Positions 44,782 to 53,573 of a DNA stretch of 64,000 nucleotides are shown here, piece after piece. Numbering within the stretch: the first letter of the stretch is position 1; each line of letters starts with the position of its first letter. The position numbers and the translations under genes were made by a program. The notes under the pieces were generated by a model, which was not told where the DNA came from, did not search any database, and saw only the letters and a list, made by a program, of their open reading frames with translations. The stretch is taken from the NCBI GenBank assembly GCA_963841945.1, contig CAWJFC010000008.1, positions 1 to 64,000 of the forward strand, in the 5' to 3' direction. This stretch comes from Acidiflorens sp963841945 (lineage in GTDB: Bacteria > Acidobacteriota > Terriglobia > Terriglobales > Acidobacteriaceae).

Positions 44782-44810
44782 CGCGGCCAGGGGCTCTTCA
44801 CCTGGCCGCG
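44782..44810. terminator. bidirectional hairpin between convergent genes
   Basis: CGCGGCCAGG at 44782-44791 pairs perfectly with CCTGGCCGCG at 44801-44810 across a nine-base loop. It sits between the phasin-like stop (44764) and the last codons of the convergent ABC1 kinase gene. Neither arm is followed by a long U run, so its strength is uncertain. Confidence 0.65.
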
Positions 44811-46489
44811 ATCGCGCCGGCTTTCGCCCGGTATGAGTTGGTGCTCCGGCCCGGTGATTTTAAAACGCGGTCCAGCATCGCCTCTTCCCACCGCACCCAG
44901 AGACGGGTCGTATAAAGAAGAGCGCTACATTGCAGCGTGAGCCAGTCCCCGGTTCGCAGGGGCGAGCGAAACGCGGAACGATTCGCCAGCCAATGGCGGG
45001 CCACCCGGCGCGCAATCGCAAAACCCATCCCGCTATCGTCTCCCACAATGTCCCCGAGGATTCCCTCCAGCGTAAACATCACCTTCGACAACATGATCAG
45101 CGAAGCCGGAAATCGGACGCCCTTCAGGGCCACCCGCTCCAGCAAACGCATGGCATCCGCCGCGCTCGGCAAGGTCGACGCCGGGATCTGGCCGAGGAAC
45201 TCCGTTGCCGACTCACGAACTGCTCGCCGCCCTGCGGTTCCCGTCTTTTGCCGGCTAAGCGCGATAATTTCGTTCGCGGCTCCCACTGGATCGCGCAGGC
45301 TGACCATCAGGAACAGGAGCGCAAGATGGCGGCGCTCCTCGCGTCCCAAACGTTCCCGCAAAGCCCAATCGAGGATCGTAAGCTCGCCGGTGCGGCGATC
45401 ATAAAGAAGGTTGCCGGCATGGGGATCGCCATGAAACACCGCATCTGCGGTCGCCGCAAACAGAGGCACGGCGATTACGCCTTCGATTAACTGCTCGGCC
45501 AGTTTTCTTCTCCGCGCCGCGGGTAAGCGGGCCGCCGCGTTCGTCACTTTTATACCGCGCTCTTCCGTGAGCGCCGTGATTCCATGCGCGCTCAAAGGCG
45601 GGATCAATTTCGGTATGCGAATTCCGGACACTGACTTGTAAACAGCCGCCGCCTCCACCAGCGTCTTCTGCTCGCGCCTGAAGTTAACTTCATACCTCAG
45701 CAGTCGCCGCACCTTGCGAAATGTATCCGGAATAAGACGCGCGTGAAATCCGTAATGGTGTTGGCGGTCCGAGAAGTACTGCGCCAGACCCTGGAGGTAA
45801 TCCATGTCTTCGGCGAAGTACTGCCGAATATGCGGCTTAAGAACTTTGAAGACGCCTCGTTCCCGCCGTCCGCTCTCCGGGTTTCGCCAGGTAAAGCGCA
45901 CTACCGCGCTCACACTTGCCTCGGAAAGAATCCGCGAAGCGACTTTCACTTCAAAGGTCTTGATTCGCTCGCCCAGTTCCCTTTCAATGATCGCGTGGAT
46001 CTCCTCCGCCCGCACATCGCGAATCCCGTTTTCGAGTTTGGCCAGCGCTCGGCGCAAAGCGGGCCGAAGATGCCGATTGCGCGCGATCACTTGGCCCAGC
46101 TTCTGCAATCCCGGCACCTTCGAAATCAAGCGCAGCAACCGGTCTTCAGCTGAGGTGCTGGCGGGAAGTTCAATCTGCTCCAGCAGCTTCGGGGCAAGGC
46201 GCGCCGGAGAAAGCCGTGCCACCACGAACATCATTGCGTCTCGCACCGGTGGACGCCACTTCTCATAAGCTTCCGGAACCAGCGCGCTGACGGGAACGAT
46301 TTCGTCCACAATCCAGCGCGCCATGGTCTCGCGCATGGCCTGGCCGGCGGGGCTTACAAGTGCGGCCTCGATAGCCGCGACTTTCTCCGTGTTACTCGCG
46401 TCCTTCGGTAAGAAGCTCTCGAGGGCCAGACGCAGAGAATCTGGCGTAGCCTGCCCGATGCCTGCGGCCATGGGAAGCGCACCCAGCAT
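44798..46489 (-). CDS. ABC1/AarF/UbiB-family atypical kinase
   Basis: 563 aa from ATG 46489. The KxGQ-like motif is LQKLGQVIARN. The catalytic core has a Lys-containing strand (GVFKVLKPHI), the Asp-containing HGDPHAGNLLYD loop and LDWALRERLG in place of DFG. The Ala-rich loop of the family is replaced by SEASVSAVVRF, so nucleotide handling may differ. Members support ubiquinone synthesis or lipid metabolism, and in plants coat plastoglobule lipid droplets. Beside phasin-like, lipase and wax-ester genes, a lipid-droplet role is possible. No clear membrane anchor at the C-terminus. Confidence 0.85.
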   Translation of the reverse strand: MLGALPMAAGIGQATPDSLRLALESFLPKDASNTEKVAAIEAALVSPAGQAMRETMARWIVDEIVPVSALVPEAYEKWRPPVRDAMMFVVARLSPARLAPKLLEQIELPASTSAEDRLLRLISKVPGLQKLGQVIARNRHLRPALRRALAKLENGIRDVRAEEIHAIIERELGERIKTFEVKVASRILSEASVSAVVRFTWRNPESGRRERGVFKVLKPHIRQYFAEDMDYLQGLAQYFSDRQHHYGFHARLIPDTFRKVRRLLRYEVNFRREQKTLVEAAAVYKSVSGIRIPKLIPPLSAHGITALTEERGIKVTNAAARLPAARRRKLAEQLIEGVIAVPLFAATADAVFHGDPHAGNLLYDRRTGELTILDWALRERLGREERRHLALLFLMVSLRDPVGAANEIIALSRQKTGTAGRRAVRESATEFLGQIPASTLPSAADAMRLLERVALKGVRFPASLIMLSKVMFTLEGILGDIVGDDSGMGFAIARRVARHWLANRSAFRSPLRTGDWLTLQCSALLYTTRLWVRWEEAMLDRVLKSPGRSTNSYRAKAGAIAAR

Positions 46490-46567
46490 AGACGATGAAA
46501 TGAGCCGTCCATACTATAGACGTGACTGATTTTGTTCGCAGTGATGTCAATTCAAGGATTGCGCGCG

Positions 46568-47374
46568 TTAACTGGCCGAGCGTGCCCTGGCCAGCCGTTC
46601 GGCGATCACCGCATACGCCACCGGATTAAACGCCATTCCGATATGAGTGCCCGGAACCTGAACATCTACTTCCGGATCCTCGGTCATGCAGTAACGCCAG
46701 TCAACTATGCCGTCGTCGCGAGTGTAAATGGCGGTCTCAACCACCGAATCTGGAACCTTGCGCCGAAGTGAATTCAGAAAATTGCACGTGCACTGCCCGG
46801 TGTAGCAACTAGGCAGTACTCCATCTCCGTGCTCCTCAAGAATCCGGAGACGAACTGCCTCGGCGGCGCGCAGAACGGCCCGATTCGCAACGGTTCCGCG
46901 TACTGGCGAAGCAAGAGTGATGACCGAGGCCACATCTTTGGGTCGTTGCCCCACGACCGAGCGTGCGATTACACCGCCGAGGCTATGACCAATCAGATGA
47001 ACCTTGCGCCCCGTCTCCGCTAACGCCTCATCGATCGTCTGACTCAGACGGCTCTGGATCAGTAGGTTCGGGCACTCCGCATTCACGCCTATCCCCGAGA
47101 AATACGGCCGATAGCCAATCCTCCGAAGCCAGGCGTGCAGTTCCATGAGATAGAGATCGGTGCCGAGAAAGCCGGGAATAAGTACGACGCCAGACCCATC
47201 ACCGCGTGTCACGCCCCATCCGTAGTAAACCGGCGTAGCATGCAGCAACAAAATCTCAGCGCCAATCAGAGCTTCTGTCCAGAGGGAGGTTTCAGCTTCA
47301 CGGCGCAGCCGCGTGACTGGGGTATGCGCACTGTCCCGAGAATGTTTGGTAGGCCTTTTCTGCTTGGTCGGCAA
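46568..47374 (-). CDS. alpha/beta-hydrolase lipase or depolymerase-like enzyme
   Basis: 268 aa from TTG 47374, with AGGG eight bases upstream. No clear signal peptide. Oxyanion-type GVVLIPGFLG, nucleophile elbow GHSLGGVIARSV, then DDGIVDWRYC (catalytic Asp) and GTHIGMAFNP (catalytic His). The fold fits bacterial triacylglycerol lipases or polyester depolymerases. It lies between the ABC1 kinase and phaR on the same strand, and near the storage-lipid genes, so a role in lipid mobilisation is plausible. Confidence 0.78.
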   Translation of the reverse strand: MPTKQKRPTKHSRDSAHTPVTRLRREAETSLWTEALIGAEILLLHATPVYYGWGVTRGDGSGVVLIPGFLGTDLYLMELHAWLRRIGYRPYFSGIGVNAECPNLLIQSRLSQTIDEALAETGRKVHLIGHSLGGVIARSVVGQRPKDVASVITLASPVRGTVANRAVLRAAEAVRLRILEEHGDGVLPSCYTGQCTCNFLNSLRRKVPDSVVETAIYTRDDGIVDWRYCMTEDPEVDVQVPGTHIGMAFNPVAYAVIAERLARARSAS

Positions 47375-47503
47375 GTGTTAATCCCTGGGTTCCGATTTCC
47401 AGTCGCGCACAGCCATCGAATACAAGCCGATGGATTATACCGCGCCAAATTCGGACCACCAGAAACTCTTAACGATCAAACTCGTAGATCGAACTCATAA
47501 CGA

Positions 47504-48037
47504 TCAATGCTTCTTGCGGCTGCGTCGTCTCAGCTTGCTTGGGGATGGTTGTTCCAGGCGAGCCTCCAGCTCCGCCACTCGCCTGCGCAGCGCGTCCACT
47601 TCCGGCTCGGCAGCGGCGGTGGGAATCGCCGGCGCCACGGTTCCCAGAAACCGTCGCATCATCTCCACCGGGGAAAGGATCGCCGATTGGACCTCGCTCA
47701 GCCGGTTCTGCACCGTGTCCTGCACCTTCTCGAACGTATCGAATGCCGACTTCAGATACCACATGAGGAACTCCTGCCGCACCTCATCCGAAGCGATAAT
47801 CAACTGCCGCAGCAGCTCGAGCGGTAGCCCTGTCGGTTTATCTTTCGCGTCTTCCGTGATGATTTGCGTCAGCGTGACGCGCGTCAGATCGCGACCCGTC
47901 TTCGCGTCCACCACCCGCACCTCTTTCCCTTCGCGCACAAACCCGGCCAGATCGTCGAGGTTCACGTAGCGGCTTCCCGCCGTGTCGTACAACCGGCGGT
48001 TGCCATATTTCTTGATCAGTATTTCGGAAGTCTTCAC
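47504..48037 (-). CDS. phaR: PhaR-type regulator (polyhydroxyalkanoate synthesis repressor family)
   Basis: 177 aa from GTG 48037; GTG 48043 is possible. The N-terminal PHB_acc_N DNA-binding domain is complete: LIKKYGNRRLYDTAGSRYVNLDDLAGFV, then VVDAKTGRDLTRVTLTQIITED. Next come a PHB_acc-type helical segment (LLRQLIIASDEVRQEFLMWYLKSAFDTFEKVQ) and a C-terminal coiled coil plus basic end (LRRRVAELEARLEQ, LRRRSRKKH). PhaR binds CTGC-N3/4-GCAG sites and PHA granules, releasing phasin genes when polymer is present. It is transcribed divergently from phasin-like gene 2, whose operator lies in the 110-base gap, so autoregulation is likely. Confidence 0.85.
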   Translation of the reverse strand: MKTSEILIKKYGNRRLYDTAGSRYVNLDDLAGFVREGKEVRVVDAKTGRDLTRVTLTQIITEDAKDKPTGLPLELLRQLIIASDEVRQEFLMWYLKSAFDTFEKVQDTVQNRLSEVQSAILSPVEMMRRFLGTVAPAIPTAAAEPEVDALRRRVAELEARLEQPSPSKLRRRSRKKH

Positions 48038-48081
48038 GGACACCTCGGGCCATGCTGCCCTGCACAACCAGCTTCAACATA

Positions 48082-48133
48082 TTGACACAAAATCACTACA
48101 GGATTATAGTCATCTCGATGCTGCATTGCAGCA
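48082..48133 (+). promoter_or_regulatory. promoter with PhaR-type operator upstream of phasin-like gene 2
   Basis: TTGACA at 48082-48087, a 17-base spacer and TATAGT at 48105-48110 (five of six to TATAAT) form a strong sigma70-type promoter with a start near 48117. TGCTGCATTGCAGCA follows at 48119-48133, identical to the site at 43986-44000. Repressor binding here would block the start site. The gap also covers the phaR 5' side. Confidence 0.75.
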
Positions 48134-48147
48134 ATTGGAGGTCTTAT

Positions 48148-49074
48148 ATGATCGCGGCAACCAGGCACGATCCCATTCATTCCCAGCCGCCATCCATCGT
48201 TTCGATTCTTTCCGGATGGGCCCAGCAGGGAGTACGCACTTTCTTCGCCACCCAACGAATTCTGCTTGATCTCGCGGTGCGGCAGAATGCCAACGTGATG
48301 CACGTTATTCGCGAGCAACTCTCCGACCCGCACCATTCTCCTACCGCAATCCTCGGCGAAATTGCCTCTGAGGGCATCGAGAATTTCATCGCCGGGCAGA
48401 AAGTGCTCCTCGAACTCGGTAAGCAAGAGAACGCGATCCTTATGGCCGGCGCGAAAGAATACATTGGCGAATGCCCCCGGCGCCAGGCCGCTGTTGACCT
48501 CTTGCGGCGCAGCGTGGATACCTTCATTCACATGCAGGAAGAATTCCTCAAGATGGCAGGCAAACAGACTCACGCCTGGATCGAGACTACCAAAGCAGGC
48601 AAGCCCTATCAGCCCGAGCACATCATTGACCTGGCTCGCGACAGCATGGATAACTTCGTCAAGACACAAAAACAATTCCTCGACATCGTCGCGGAAGAAA
48701 CTGCGCATGCAACCTCTGGCAAGCGCGCTGATGGCGTCAGAAAAATGAAGAAAACGGAACTGCGGGAGATTGCCCGCCAGGCGACCGAGTCTTTCATCGA
48801 CGCGCAAAAGAAACTGGTTGATGTGGTTGGGCGGCAGATGAATACCAACGTGAAAACTGCCGGCAGAACCCTGGATATGATGCAACCCCTGCCGTTTCTC
48901 CCGCTCGGCGAACTCACACGGGAAGCGGTCAAGAGTTACGTGGATGCCCAGAAGGCGCTCATGGAAGTGATCGCCCGCCCCAATGGACACGAGCATCCAG
49001 CCAAGCCGGCCCCCCGTCACGTCAAACGGACTGTACGAGGCACCAAGAAAACAACCGTCGCTGCAACTGCCTGA
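48148..49074 (+). CDS. phasin-like granule protein 2
   Basis: 308 aa from ATG 48148, with TTGGAGG six bases upstream. A paralog of the 44015 gene, with five to six helical units: VRTFFATQRILLDLAVRQN, IENFIAGQKVLLELGKQEN, VDTFIHMQEEFLKMAGKQ, MDNFVKTQKQFLDIVAEE, TESFIDAQKKLVDVVGRQ and VKSYVDAQKALMEVIARP. Each has the F-x-x-x-Q-x-x-L core. It ends in a Pro- and basic-rich tail (KPAPRHVKRTVRGTKKT). Soluble, no export signal. Probably coats a hydrophobic storage granule. Granule type and exact family assignment are inferred. Confidence 0.7.
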   Translation: MIAATRHDPIHSQPPSIVSILSGWAQQGVRTFFATQRILLDLAVRQNANVMHVIREQLSDPHHSPTAILGEIASEGIENFIAGQKVLLELGKQENAILMAGAKEYIGECPRRQAAVDLLRRSVDTFIHMQEEFLKMAGKQTHAWIETTKAGKPYQPEHIIDLARDSMDNFVKTQKQFLDIVAEETAHATSGKRADGVRKMKKTELREIARQATESFIDAQKKLVDVVGRQMNTNVKTAGRTLDMMQPLPFLPLGELTREAVKSYVDAQKALMEVIARPNGHEHPAKPAPRHVKRTVRGTKKTTVAATA

Positions 49075-49092
49075 ACTTACATCTGAGTTGAA

Positions 49093-50349
49093 TTAGGCGC
49101 GGGGCCTGTCGGAGTCGCGGGCCCCGTTACTCTCCGCATCCACTGCCCGCTTGCCGTTCTTCATTCCCCGCGTCGTCTTACTGCCCTCGCTGTCGTCGGA
49201 TGAATAGAGAAAATCCTCAATCTCATCGATCCGTTCATCCGCGTCGCGATAGCCAATTTCAATCAGCTCGCGTGTGTACTTTGTTGTGAACAGCAGATAA
49301 CTCATCAGATCCGAGCATGAATACGAATCGCGCCCCAGGCTGCTTACGAAATATCGGATCAGGGACGGCATGTCCTTCTGGTGCTGGTGCGCGACGTCCG
49401 ACAAACTCACCGACGGTGTGACCAGAAGCATCTTCAAAGGCCGAATTTTTTCCGATCCGGGTACGTTCGGCTGAACAATGTGCCCGCTCTCCAGCAGATG
49501 ATTCAAACGCTCGAGGTGTTCGATATCGCTGGCCAGATGATCCAGGAATATAACGTTGAAGAGAACGCCCATCACCTGCGCGATCGACGGTTTTCTTTCG
49601 TTCTCGCTGACCTCAATCTGTTCCTTCGGTCCGCCTCTGACCCCAATCGCAAAAACCTTTTCCGCTCCCAGTCGAATCACGGGACTAAGTGGCTGCTGCA
49701 GGCGAGCACAGCCGTCGCCAAAAAATGCCAATCCGCGTGGAATTTTCAGTTGCACCGGTTCGAAAATCATCGGAATAGCGGCGGACGCACAAATATGATC
49801 CACCGTGATCTTCGTCGCCAGTGTCACCAGTCGAACCCGCTGCCACATCGGATGCCCCTTCGCGCCCTGAATAAACAGATAACTGTTTCCGGAATTAAAG
49901 TTTGTCGCCGAAATCGCCAATGCGTAGAGGTCGCCGCGTCGGATGTTTGCCTGGATGCGATCACAATCCAGGTGCCTGCAAAGAAAATTTCTTAGGGGAG
50001 TCGCATCCAACAACGACCGGGCATGCCCTCCGCCAGTAAGCGCGCCGAAAGACAGGTCCAGGATCCACGTCAAGGACGTGTGCGCTTGCGAGACCAGGTC
50101 GCAGTGGAATACATCGGAAGGACGAAGACCCGCCCACATTCCGGCTAGACTACGGGTGACCCCCGGAAAATCATCGCAGCCCGCAGCCAGGGCTGCGCCG
50201 TTCACCGCCCCGGCCGAGGCGCCTCCAATCAAAGGAAATGGATTGCCCGCTTTGGATCGCCCTAACTCACCGATGCGCTTCAGCACCCCAGCTTGATAAG
50301 CGCCTCGCGCGCCTCCGCCCGTCATTACCAGCCCGGTCGCATTCCGCAT
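49093..50349 (-). CDS. patatin-like phospholipase
   Basis: 418 aa from ATG 50349 (GGGGGAC upstream; the frame continues to 50385). Patatin oxyanion hole GGGARGAYQAG, nucleophile Ser in IGGASAGAVNGAAL, and catalytic Asp in FFGDGCARLQQPLSP. The long C-terminal part (about 280-418) is Lys/Glu-rich, with a tail of Asp/Glu (DERIDEIEDFLYSSDDSEGS). These enzymes hydrolyse acyl lipids. The 3' end converges on phasin-like gene 2, and the 5' side faces adhE with a PhaR-type site between. It may release acyl chains from storage lipid or membranes. Confidence 0.85.
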   Translation of the reverse strand: MRNATGLVMTGGGARGAYQAGVLKRIGELGRSKAGNPFPLIGGASAGAVNGAALAAGCDDFPGVTRSLAGMWAGLRPSDVFHCDLVSQAHTSLTWILDLSFGALTGGGHARSLLDATPLRNFLCRHLDCDRIQANIRRGDLYALAISATNFNSGNSYLFIQGAKGHPMWQRVRLVTLATKITVDHICASAAIPMIFEPVQLKIPRGLAFFGDGCARLQQPLSPVIRLGAEKVFAIGVRGGPKEQIEVSENERKPSIAQVMGVLFNVIFLDHLASDIEHLERLNHLLESGHIVQPNVPGSEKIRPLKMLLVTPSVSLSDVAHQHQKDMPSLIRYFVSSLGRDSYSCSDLMSYLLFTTKYTRELIEIGYRDADERIDEIEDFLYSSDDSEGSKTTRGMKNGKRAVDAESNGARDSDRPRA

Positions 50350-50877
50350 CGATGTCCCCCGGCTCGGCTCTTTGTCTCGAACCACTCCTATTTAGCTCCA
50401 TCTTGTCCTCTGCCGTCTAGGACTTCCATCCGCTTTCTGAACCCGCCGCAATTCGCGCCCAATGGAGATGACCATGCCGCATTCGTTGGCCATACCGCTC
50501 CTGCTGCATTGCAGCGCAAAGCAACATCAGAAGCACTCGCAGTTCCTCCATCACCGCGGCTCTCCTGTCCTCCCGCGCTTAACCCGCTCTTTTGCACCGC
50601 GTCAAGGGTGATTACAGTCACAGGGAAGCGTGACTCGCGTTGCAGACCGGTTCTCCTTGCGTGGGTCTACTTGGGAACCGAGGCGAATGTATGTGCCCGC
50701 CGGAGCCCCGGACCGCGCTATCTCCTCCAGTCGCAGTCTCTCGATCTGAGCGTTGCCAACCGTTATCGGAATGTGTAATTAAGCGTCGCTCGGCAATGCG
50801 CTGACACTCTTTCGCTCAGATGTCTTGGTTCCCCGGAAGCGCCTGGATGGTTTCATCCCTTGGCGCTGGAGGCAGCA
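50350..50877. other. divergent intergenic region with a PhaR-type site
   Basis: About 530 bases between patatin and adhE, transcribed outward. It contains the near-palindrome described separately. No additional gene is supported. A promoter for either arm could not be fixed. Confidence 0.45.
50502..50516. promoter_or_regulatory. PhaR-type operator-like site
   Basis: TGCTGCATTGCAGCG matches 14 of 15 bases of the two phasin sites, again as CTGC-ATT-GCAG (50504-50514). It lies about 150 bases upstream of the patatin start and 365 upstream of adhE, without an obvious adjacent promoter. Confidence 0.5.
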
Positions 50878-53544
50878 ATGATAGCGTCCGAACCGGTACT
50901 GGGAAAAAAACTCGCCGCCTCTTCGCCGCAGAACCTCACTCCCGAACGCATCGCTTATCTGGATGATCTGGCCGGCAAGGCAAAAACTGCCGCTGCCGTC
51001 TTCACCCAATTCACCCAGGAAGACGTCGACCGCATTGTCTGGGCAATGGTGCTCGCCGGACTGGAAAATGCCCAGCACCTCGCCCGCCTGGCCGTCGAAG
51101 AGACCCGGCTCGGCGTGATGGAGGACAAGGTCATCAAGAACATGGTGGCCAGTGAGTTTGTCTATAACTTCGTCAAAGACAAGCGCACCGTCGGAGTAAT
51201 TCGCGAGTTACCGGAGCGTAACCTCGTCGAAATTGCCGAGCCCATCGGTGTCCTGTTCTCGATCACTCCCATTACTAACCCAACTTCCACCGTCCTGTTC
51301 AAATGTATCGTCGCCATCAAAACGCGCAATGCCGTGATCTTCGCTCCCCATCCAAAGGCATGGCGCTGTTGTGCTGAAGCCGTGCGCATCATGTATGAAA
51401 CGGCCATAAAGCATGGCGCGCCCGAGGGAGTTTTCTCCTGCCTCGAATCGCCCACCATTCCGGATAACGCCTATCTGATGCACCACAAAGATGTCGCCAT
51501 GATCGATGCGACTGGCGGTCCCGGAGCGGTAAAAGCCGCCTACAGTTCCGGCAAACCAGCGCTCGGAGTGGGCGCGGGCAATACTCCCGTCTATCTGGAA
51601 AAAACCGCCGATCTCAACACCGCGGTCGTTGACATCATCGTCTCGAAGACATTTGATAACGGCACCATCTGCGCCTCCGAGCAAACGGTGGTGATTGACG
51701 ACGAGATCTATGACAAGACCCTGAAGAAATTCGCCGAACTCGGCGCACATATCTGCGACGAAAAAGAAACCAGGCTGCTCGAGCGGACGGTCATTGATCC
51801 CCAGACCGGCTTCATGCAACCCATGGCGGTAGGACAAAAGGCCACGGACATTGCGCGCTTCATCGGCCTTAGCGTCGAGCCGCACACCAAACTCCTGATC
51901 GCGCCCATTCAAGGCGTCGGCCGCAACTTTCCCCTTTCCGCCGAAAAACTATTCCCAGTCCTCGCCGTCTATCGCGCGAAGTCCGCGGACGAGGCGCTCA
52001 AGGTCTGCATCGACGTCAATCACTTCGGCGGGCTGGGACATACTGCCGTCATCTTCTCCCGCAATGACAGCGTGATCCGCCAGTTCGGCGAGGTCATCAA
52101 TGCCGGCCGCATCATCGTCAATTCGCCAGGCTCCATCGGAGCGCTGGGCGCCGTCTACAACGATCTAGTCCCGACCTTTTCCTTCGGCTGCGGAACCGGC
52201 GGCGGTAACAGCACGATGGATAACGTCAACATTCACCACTATCTCAACATCAAGCGAATGGCGCGCAGGACGCAAAACCATATGTGGTTCCGAGTCCCGA
52301 ATCAGATTTATTTCAACATGAACGCCGTCGAGAACGTCCGGCAATTCCCGTCCCGTTCCACCGTCATCATCACCAATCCCGCGCTCGAACAGATCGGCCA
52401 CGTCGACGTCGTGCGGCGAAATATCGGCCCCACAACTCATGTTCACGTCGAAGTCATTCCCGACGCCGAGCCCGATGTCATGGTGATCTCGCAGGGCGTG
52501 GAGACGCTCAATTTCTACAAGGCCGACCAGATCATTGCGCTCGGCGGCGGTTCCATCATCGACGCGGCGAAGCTCATGAAGCTGAAATACGAGTCGCCCG
52601 AAGCCGATCTCGAAGAACTGGCTGCTCCCTTCCTGGACCTGCGCAAGCGCGTGGTCGAGTTCCCGAAGACGAAAACAAATCGTGCGCGCCTGATTGCGAT
52701 TCCGACCACTAGCGGCACCGGAAGCGAGGTCACTCCCTTCGCCGTTCTCTCCGATAAGGAGAAAGGCCGCAAGGTCACACTCGCCGATTACTCGCTCACC
52801 CCGGATGTCGCCATCGTCGATCCCCAGTTCGTCATGTCGATGCCCAAAAGCCTGACGGCGGATACCGGCATCGATTGCCTGACTCATGCGCTCGAAGCCG
52901 GCGTCTCCAACTACGCCTCTCCTTACACCGACTCCAACGCCATGCAAGCAATCCGCATGGCATTCAAATATCTCCCGACGGCATACGAAGACCCTCGCGA
53001 TGAAGAGGCTCGCTCCATGATGCATAATGCCGCCTGCATCGCAGCGATGGCATTTTCCAATGCGTCGGTGGGCATCAACCACGCCCTCGCCCATGCATTC
53101 GGCGCGCGCTTCGGCGTTGCGCATGGCCGTGCGAACGCTCTCATGCTGCCGCATACCATCGCCTACAACGCGGCTGTCCCAGCCAAGTTCATGCCGTCTC
53201 CTTATACGAAGGGATACGTCGCGCACAAAAAATATGCCACCGTCGCGGATTTGTTAGGGCTGAGTGGCAACACGATCGAAGAAAAGGTTAAAAGCCTGAT
53301 CGCCGCCACGGAGCAATTGCTGGACGATCTGGAATTTCCGCGATCGATCGCTGAATTAGGAATTTCGAAAACAGAGTTTGAGCGGGCCATCCCCGAGATG
53401 GTCAAGAACGCCTTTGACGATCCCTCGTGGCGATCAAATCCTCGCATGCCGCTGATGACCGAACTCGTCGAATTGTTTTGGAAGGCCTATGAGGGCCGCA
53501 GTCAAAGTAAGACGTCAACCGTATTGGAGCACCAGACTGTATAG
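50878..53544 (+). CDS. adhE: bifunctional aldehyde/alcohol dehydrogenase (AdhE-type)
   Basis: 888 aa from ATG 50878 (GGAGG five bases upstream; TTG 50860 is less likely). Residues about 1-440 are a CoA-dependent aldehyde dehydrogenase, with catalytic Cys in GTICASEQ, VGAGNTPVYLEK and glycine loops. Residues about 460-880 are an iron-dependent alcohol dehydrogenase: GGGSIIDAAKLMK, TTSGTGSEVTPFAVL, DCLTHALEAGVSNYASP and the metal-binding region NASVGINHALAHAFGARFGVAHGRANAL. Classic AdhE reduces acetyl-CoA to ethanol. Beside WS/DGAT it might reduce longer acyl-CoAs to fatty alcohols for wax esters. That is inference, not shown. Confidence 0.9.
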   Translation: MIASEPVLGKKLAASSPQNLTPERIAYLDDLAGKAKTAAAVFTQFTQEDVDRIVWAMVLAGLENAQHLARLAVEETRLGVMEDKVIKNMVASEFVYNFVKDKRTVGVIRELPERNLVEIAEPIGVLFSITPITNPTSTVLFKCIVAIKTRNAVIFAPHPKAWRCCAEAVRIMYETAIKHGAPEGVFSCLESPTIPDNAYLMHHKDVAMIDATGGPGAVKAAYSSGKPALGVGAGNTPVYLEKTADLNTAVVDIIVSKTFDNGTICASEQTVVIDDEIYDKTLKKFAELGAHICDEKETRLLERTVIDPQTGFMQPMAVGQKATDIARFIGLSVEPHTKLLIAPIQGVGRNFPLSAEKLFPVLAVYRAKSADEALKVCIDVNHFGGLGHTAVIFSRNDSVIRQFGEVINAGRIIVNSPGSIGALGAVYNDLVPTFSFGCGTGGGNSTMDNVNIHHYLNIKRMARRTQNHMWFRVPNQIYFNMNAVENVRQFPSRSTVIITNPALEQIGHVDVVRRNIGPTTHVHVEVIPDAEPDVMVISQGVETLNFYKADQIIALGGGSIIDAAKLMKLKYESPEADLEELAAPFLDLRKRVVEFPKTKTNRARLIAIPTTSGTGSEVTPFAVLSDKEKGRKVTLADYSLTPDVAIVDPQFVMSMPKSLTADTGIDCLTHALEAGVSNYASPYTDSNAMQAIRMAFKYLPTAYEDPRDEEARSMMHNAACIAAMAFSNASVGINHALAHAFGARFGVAHGRANALMLPHTIAYNAAVPAKFMPSPYTKGYVAHKKYATVADLLGLSGNTIEEKVKSLIAATEQLLDDLEFPRSIAELGISKTEFERAIPEMVKNAFDDPSWRSNPRMPLMTELVELFWKAYEGRSQSKTSTVLEHQTV

Positions 53545-53573
53545 CCATGGGCAGCCCTATGACTGGAGCTGAA

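Noticed and set aside
44930..44945. CTACATTGCAGCG near the end of the ABC1 kinase gene
   Set aside because: Coding sequence, lacks the CTGC half; chance resemblance to the operator.
52165..53226. 353-codon minus-strand frame inside adhE
   Set aside because: Low-complexity Gly/Arg/His-rich text typical of antisense; adhE is intact in the other strand.
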